NCBI RefSeq assembly: GCF_017916325.1
Contig: NC_090156.1
Location: forward strand, 327,001 to 391,000
DNA length: 64,000 bases
From: Leishmania martiniquensis
Taxonomy: Eukaryota; Euglenozoa; Kinetoplastea; Trypanosomatida; Trypanosomatidae
Direction of reading: 5' to 3'
Both the position numbers and the translations under genes were made by a program. Within the stretch, counting starts at the first letter, position 1, and the number at the start of each line of letters is the position of its first letter. Positions 59,790-64,000 of this stretch are shown here, one piece after another. Below the pieces are notes generated by a model, which had not been told where the DNA came from, ran no database searches, and worked only from the letters and a program-made list of their open reading frames with translations.

Positions 59790-61225
59790 GGCACTGGGGA
59801 GGTGTGTGCGTGTTGTTGCGGCGCGCTGATCTCGTGATATGCTGAGAACACTGCAACGGATAGCGAAGGAGTAGATTTAACGATGCACCGGCGGCAGAGA
59901 CAGGGGTGCGCACCCGCTTCGATCACGGCCACGACCCCTCATCGTCCCCCCGCCAGTCGCTTCGTCGTCTCCGTCCCTCTTGATGTCTCCCCGCCTTTCA
60001 GCCGTGAGGCAATGCTGGCGCAACTGGGCGGTAACGCGGGCCCCATGCCACCCCTTTTTTCCCACAGACGCACAGGGGCATGTGGCGGGGCTGAGCCTCT
60101 TGTGCGAGCTCTCTTGCGTCTGTCGACTGCCTTTCTCTGGATGTACAGCTGCCGCGCCATGCATATTTGGACGCAGACGAACGTACACACACACAGACAC
60201 GCCTACAGACCATTCCACTGAACATGAAGGCGTGCACATGACGCTGACTGATTCGTTAGTGCCTGTATGTGTGCCTGTGTCTCACCTTCTGAAGCTGTTT
60301 CGTCCTCCTTGTCTGATGAGCATCGACGCCACTCTCGTCCACCTCACGACGGCGCTGAGGTAGTGGTAAGTACCTCTTAGCGCGTTGCACCTCAGGGGCT
60401 CCGTACCCTGCTCTCCCTCTTTCTGCCCGGGGTGTGATCCAAGCAACGCCCCGCCAGTCCCTGCTGAGGTCGCACCACTACCTCTGGCCATGGCACAGGG
60501 ACACGTGCCTATACCGTGTAGGGGAGGTCAGGGAGATGTATCAGTACGGATGCCGGCTGCCAGGCGCTGGATGCCGTTGCACCGGCGTGACGAGCGAGAG
60601 CACCCGAGCGTGCGCCATCCGCGTGCTTATCAAATAGTTTGCGTGAGTCGAACGCATCTCTCCACCAACCCTGACTGCCAACTGCTGGCGGGAAGGGAGG
60701 AACGGGGGAGGGGGGAGGGCTGAGCCGCCCCCAAAGAGGGGCGCAAATGGAGCGCACGACGTCCGAATAAAGGAATGGCTGCATATAAATGTATATACAC
60801 ACATGCACATGTGTACCACTGCGGCCCTTCTCCTCCCCCCGACATCCCGTCTCTGTATCCGACTCTGCGCGCTCCTACGTCTATTCTTCCCATTTTCGAT
60901 GAGGGCGAACTCCTCCTCCTCCTCCGCTCCCCGACTAGGCCTCTCACAGTGAGCAGCGTCTCCCACACGCCTCCCTTCGACCCTCGCCCTTTATCGCTGC
61001 GAAGGCGGCGACTACACCGGCCTTTGCCGCCCTTGTTGCCACGACGGCCACCACGTCCCCCTCAGCTGCCGTGATTTCGCGTGCGCTTGCGTAGTTACGA
61101 TTTTATTGCTATTCTTCTTCTGTCCTCTCTCGGTCTCCTTATTTGGTAACCCCGTGCCGCGCGTGAGAGTGCTCCGTCTGCGCAGGGTGTGATCCACCGG
61201 GGGCGGCTCAGCCGCTGATAGGCAC
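59790..61225 (+). other. Intergenic region
   Basis: No gene is supported. A short G-rich patch at 60690-60720, ACA/GTA-rich patches at 60183-60200 and 60780-60815, and C/T-rich stretches at 60822-60845 and 61105-61140. Acceptor candidates for the next gene are AG 61166-61167 and an AG near 61184. Confidence 0.45.
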
Positions 61226-63385
61226 ATGCCGCTGCGCCCGAGCCCCTTCTCGTGTGCGAGCGGTCCCTCTTTTGTGTCGCCCCCACTTCAGCGACGGCCA
61301 TGGGACGGCAGTGGCCATTCATGGCTGCTCCGGCGATCACTGATTCAGAAATGGGGCGGCGCATGCATTGAGGTGCAGCAGCGCACCTTTGCTGCTGGCC
61401 GCACGAGACTTTCCAGGTCCTCGCCGGCGGTGCCGTCGTCATCTCCATCGCTGTTATCTGTGGCGATGCAGGCAAAGGATGTCGTGACGCGCCTGGGCCC
61501 AAGCAAGCGCCTGCCTGGACTGCGTGGTGTGTTCCTCACCAAGCCAATAAAGAAATTCAGCCCCATCGAGGTACTGCCCACCGCTGCCTATGCCGCCGCG
61601 CCCCCCGCGGCTGCGGCTACCCCTGCCAGAGGCGCAGAGCAGCCTGGCGCTCCTCGCAACCTGGTGCCCGCAAATGTGACGCTGGCCCCACCGCTCGTGC
61701 TGAACTTAGCCTTCGCTTCTCAGCATACCATCTCGCTGCGCCGCTTTCTAGCACTCCGTCACATGTTCAGCACATCTGCCTATCTGCACGCCGCGACAGA
61801 GGATGGGTGGTACTTGATAGCGCCAAGCTCCGCAGCGCCACTGTGCAATGACGTCAGTGGCTTGCAGGCGTGGTGTTGCCGCCATCATCACCGATACTTA
61901 CACCATACGAACGCCGCCGCCACGGCCGCCACATCGTCGTACGCCCACTCGTCGCGGGCGCCCCGCCACAGCACCCGTACAGAGATGGCTAAGCTGGAGG
62001 CAGCGCTGGATAGTGGCGATGAACTTAGCGCGGCACAGCTGCGGAGGCTGGCGGCGCAGGAGAAGGCATCCTTTTCGCAGACAGCGGAGGATTCGAAGGA
62101 GAATCCGGATGAAGACGATGCGACTGACAACATCGCTGCTGCCCATGAGCCGCGCCGCCCAACTAGCAATGGGGCCGCCGCGCTGACAGAGGGATCTCTC
62201 GGGGGCCGGTCAGCCGCTGCGCCCGCATCCGTGTGTGGGCTGCCGCCGTGGCAACTAAAGATTTCACCACCGCTTATCCCCGAGGCACACCTCTTCGACA
62301 TCAACGACGGCGTAGCGTGGCCACTGCCGCCGCCTGACGACCTGGCAAGCCCCGAATACTGGAAGAACCACCGCCAGCGCATGGCGCTCTATGAGAGCAC
62401 CGGCGATGTGGACGCGACCGAGCAACGCGAAGCGCTCTTGGCGAGTCTCCGCGCAGACCCAGAGATGGCGCAGAAACTGACGTCTGAGCAGGAGCTGCAC
62501 GCCGCTGCCGAAGCGCTCTTTCAAGCGCTGAAGCACAAGGCCAACGTGGCTGTAAACGTCGACTCCACGACTGGCCTTCTCACGCTCGTCCCGCTGTGGG
62601 ATCTGGACGCTGGCGAGGAGCTGCTTCTTCACTACGGCCGCGAGTGGTGGACGGGGCGACTGCTCTCCCCGTTGCTCTCGTCTGTCTCTGATGCTGAGAT
62701 GCCGCAGATTCGGTGGATCGAGCAACTGTTTAACTACGCGGTCGACACCAATGAGCCGTTTCCTCTGCTCATCGCCGCACATGAGCGGCGGAAGCGGCCT
62801 CGGCGAGGTGCTGCGGGGCGCAAGATGGATCGCAAAGACCCCAAGAGCGGAACCAATGTCACCGGTGGCGAGCGGCCGCAGCAGCCAGCATGGCCCGGAG
62901 TGCTGTCACGGCCTCACGGTGACCTCGCTGCCACCTTTTCTGGTACCACCAGCACGGTTGACCTGCCAGCCTCTCATCGCAACTCAGATCGGGTCGTGCT
63001 GTATAATACCGTCACACGCAAGAGGGCGACCGATGCCGCCGTGCTCGCCTTCGCGGTCCGGCGTAGCTGCATCGACCAGCGCTTTATGAATCAACTCGTT
63101 GTTGGCGACGCGGCAGGCGGGGTGGCGCCGATGTTTCGCCTTTCTGAGCCTGACAGCGAGGTGCCTATGCTAGCGCTGCGGCGCGCCCTCCTGGCGTCCC
63201 TTCGCGGCGTGACAACGGGCGCGCAGGGCATCGTTTCTCAGGAGGACGAGGGCGTACCTCTTCTACCGGGCTCACCTATCGCAGATACCACCGATGTTAT
63301 TGCCGAGCAGGACGCGCGATCACACATGAACGCTGTCGCCGGCAGCGACGGCGACACGGAGGAGGACACGGTCTTCAGCATTTAG
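61226..63385 (+). CDS. SET-domain-like protein with degenerate active site, probably mitochondrial
   Basis: 719 residues. A split SET fold is suggested. The entry strand is GLRGVFLTKPIKKFSPIEVLP near residues 98-118, cut here for length to its key residues R100, G101 and F103. The exit segment is VAVNVDSTTGLLTLVPLW, then DLDAGEELLLHYGREWW (about 455-475), which matches the AGEEL-x-x-x-YG end of SET domains. The usual NHxCxPN motif is not conserved (KHKANVAV at that place), so methyltransferase activity is doubtful. Between them lies a long insert (about 170-390) with an acidic, low-complexity part. The first 45 residues are rich in Arg, Ser and Trp with few acids, consistent with mitochondrial import. 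Some SET proteins are Rubisco/cytochrome c or ribosomal protein methyltransferases; the substrate here is unknown. Confidence 0.7.
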   Translation: MPLRPSPFSCASGPSFVSPPLQRRPWDGSGHSWLLRRSLIQKWGGACIEVQQRTFAAGRTRLSRSSPAVPSSSPSLLSVAMQAKDVVTRLGPSKRLPGLRGVFLTKPIKKFSPIEVLPTAAYAAAPPAAAATPARGAEQPGAPRNLVPANVTLAPPLVLNLAFASQHTISLRRFLALRHMFSTSAYLHAATEDGWYLIAPSSAAPLCNDVSGLQAWCCRHHHRYLHHTNAAATAATSSYAHSSRAPRHSTRTEMAKLEAALDSGDELSAAQLRRLAAQEKASFSQTAEDSKENPDEDDATDNIAAAHEPRRPTSNGAAALTEGSLGGRSAAAPASVCGLPPWQLKISPPLIPEAHLFDINDGVAWPLPPPDDLASPEYWKNHRQRMALYESTGDVDATEQREALLASLRADPEMAQKLTSEQELHAAAEALFQALKHKANVAVNVDSTTGLLTLVPLWDLDAGEELLLHYGREWWTGRLLSPLLSSVSDAEMPQIRWIEQLFNYAVDTNEPFPLLIAAHERRKRPRRGAAGRKMDRKDPKSGTNVTGGERPQQPAWPGVLSRPHGDLAATFSGTTSTVDLPASHRNSDRVVLYNTVTRKRATDAAVLAFAVRRSCIDQRFMNQLVVGDAAGGVAPMFRLSEPDSEVPMLALRRALLASLRGVTTGAQGIVSQEDEGVPLLPGSPIADTTDVIAEQDARSHMNAVAGSDGDTEEDTVFSI

Positions 63386-64000
63386 CTCAGGAGACGTACA
63401 CGAGAGAGGCGTTTGGGGAGTGAGTGAAGAGGACACTGGTGGAGTGGCGTCTGCCTATGGGCCGCATGCCGTCCCTCTTCCTCTCCGCCACGGTCGTCGC
63501 CTCCCGGTGTGCTCGCCCCATTCCACGCTGGTGCCCTGACGCCACTGACGGCGTTTTTTTTTTCCGTCGCTGTCAACGAGGTGTTCGTTTATCCACTAAC
63601 GTGACGGAAATCGCAGAGACCCGCATACGTGCACGCGCACCGCAACACTCGCAGAGGTGCTAACACGCCTGTCTCAGACACGAAGGGTCCGCCCCAACGC
63701 GTTCAACTGTGTCTTCCGGCCTCCCTCTCTTTCTCCAGAGGGGCTTTCCGAAGATCCTTGATCGTCTGAGCCCTTCTTCCTCTCACCCTCCATCACGCCG
63801 GACGCTACCAGTGTGCGCGTGCGGCCTTGCCCGCCACCTAGGCGTGCTCTCTTGACACTTTCCCACCAGCGCCCCCCTCCTCTACGACGCCCCTCTCACA
63901 GCCACACACACACACACACGCACATACGCCCACACATACAGACGCCATCAAGGCGCATCACATCAGCGCGAGTCAACAAACGAAAGCAGAGCGCGACGGT
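63386..64000 (+). other. Intergenic region to the window end
   Basis: No gene starts here with confidence. T run at about 63553-63562, C/T tracts at 63715-63740 and 63855-63898 and a CA microsatellite (63903-63919). The next gene on the + strand presumably starts beyond the window. Confidence 0.45.
63903..63919. repeat. (CA)n microsatellite
   Basis: Eight to nine CA units following CTCTCACAGC. Confidence 0.9.

Overview
The window is one unidirectional stretch of a trypanosomatid nuclear genome, most likely Leishmania or a close Leishmaniinae relative. The evidence is GC-rich coding DNA, no sign of introns, and about 20 genes all on the + strand. The genes are separated by long pyrimidine-rich gaps holding the polypyrimidine-tract plus AG signals used for spliced-leader trans-splicing. 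CA/GT microsatellites sit in the gaps, the larger proteins carry Ala/Ser/Gly low-complexity inserts, and there is a typical kinetoplastid histone H2A. No strand switch, tRNA, rRNA, CRISPR array or transposon is visible. The species cannot be fixed from sequence reading alone.

Layout. Positions 2-5152 hold the 3' part of a giant low-complexity protein. 5829-7850 encodes a protein with many RanBP2-like zinc fingers. A 4.07-kb gap follows (7851-11923), with a 48-bp nearly pure A/T island and then about 2.7 kb of pyrimidine-biased DNA. 11924-14719 is an unrecognised Ser/Pro-rich protein, 16175-18745 a SCY1-like pseudokinase, 19815-23627 a HEATR6-like protein, and 24573-27425 an ABCG-type half transporter with degenerate ATPase motifs. 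Two small membrane proteins come next (28315-28641 and 29438-30037), then MSH4 (31019-35662). 36581-38853 is a cyclase-associated protein (CAP/Srv2) gene interrupted by frameshifts.

The right-hand part carries a probable mitochondrial aspartyl-tRNA synthetase (40654-42570), an unrecognised protein (43530-44789) and a possible EME1-like protein (45380-46684). Next are a YbaK/ProX-type aminoacyl-tRNA deacylase-like protein (47386-48177), histone H2A (49039-49437), a multispan membrane protein (50363-51367) and PDCD2/Tsr4 (52856-54082). The last two genes are a second giant low-complexity protein (55449-59789) and a degenerate SET-domain-like protein (61226-63385).

The genes do not form a functional operon, as expected for a kinetoplastid polycistronic unit. 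Several themes recur: possible mitochondrial N-termini (the zinc-finger protein, AspRS, the SET-like protein and perhaps 43530-44789), COPI-type C-terminal signals (SCY1-like ending ARLD, TMEM254-like ending KKNE), and catalytic domains that have lost catalytic residues (pseudokinase, ABCG, SET-like). The most unusual observations are a CAP gene with two tandem N-terminal helical domains and a frame-broken C-terminal domain, an ABCG protein lacking four of five ATPase motifs, and an extreme G-quadruplex motif just after the AspRS stop codon. Because trans-splicing needs ATG starts downstream of an AG acceptor, several starts were set inside longer open frames; reasons are given per gene.
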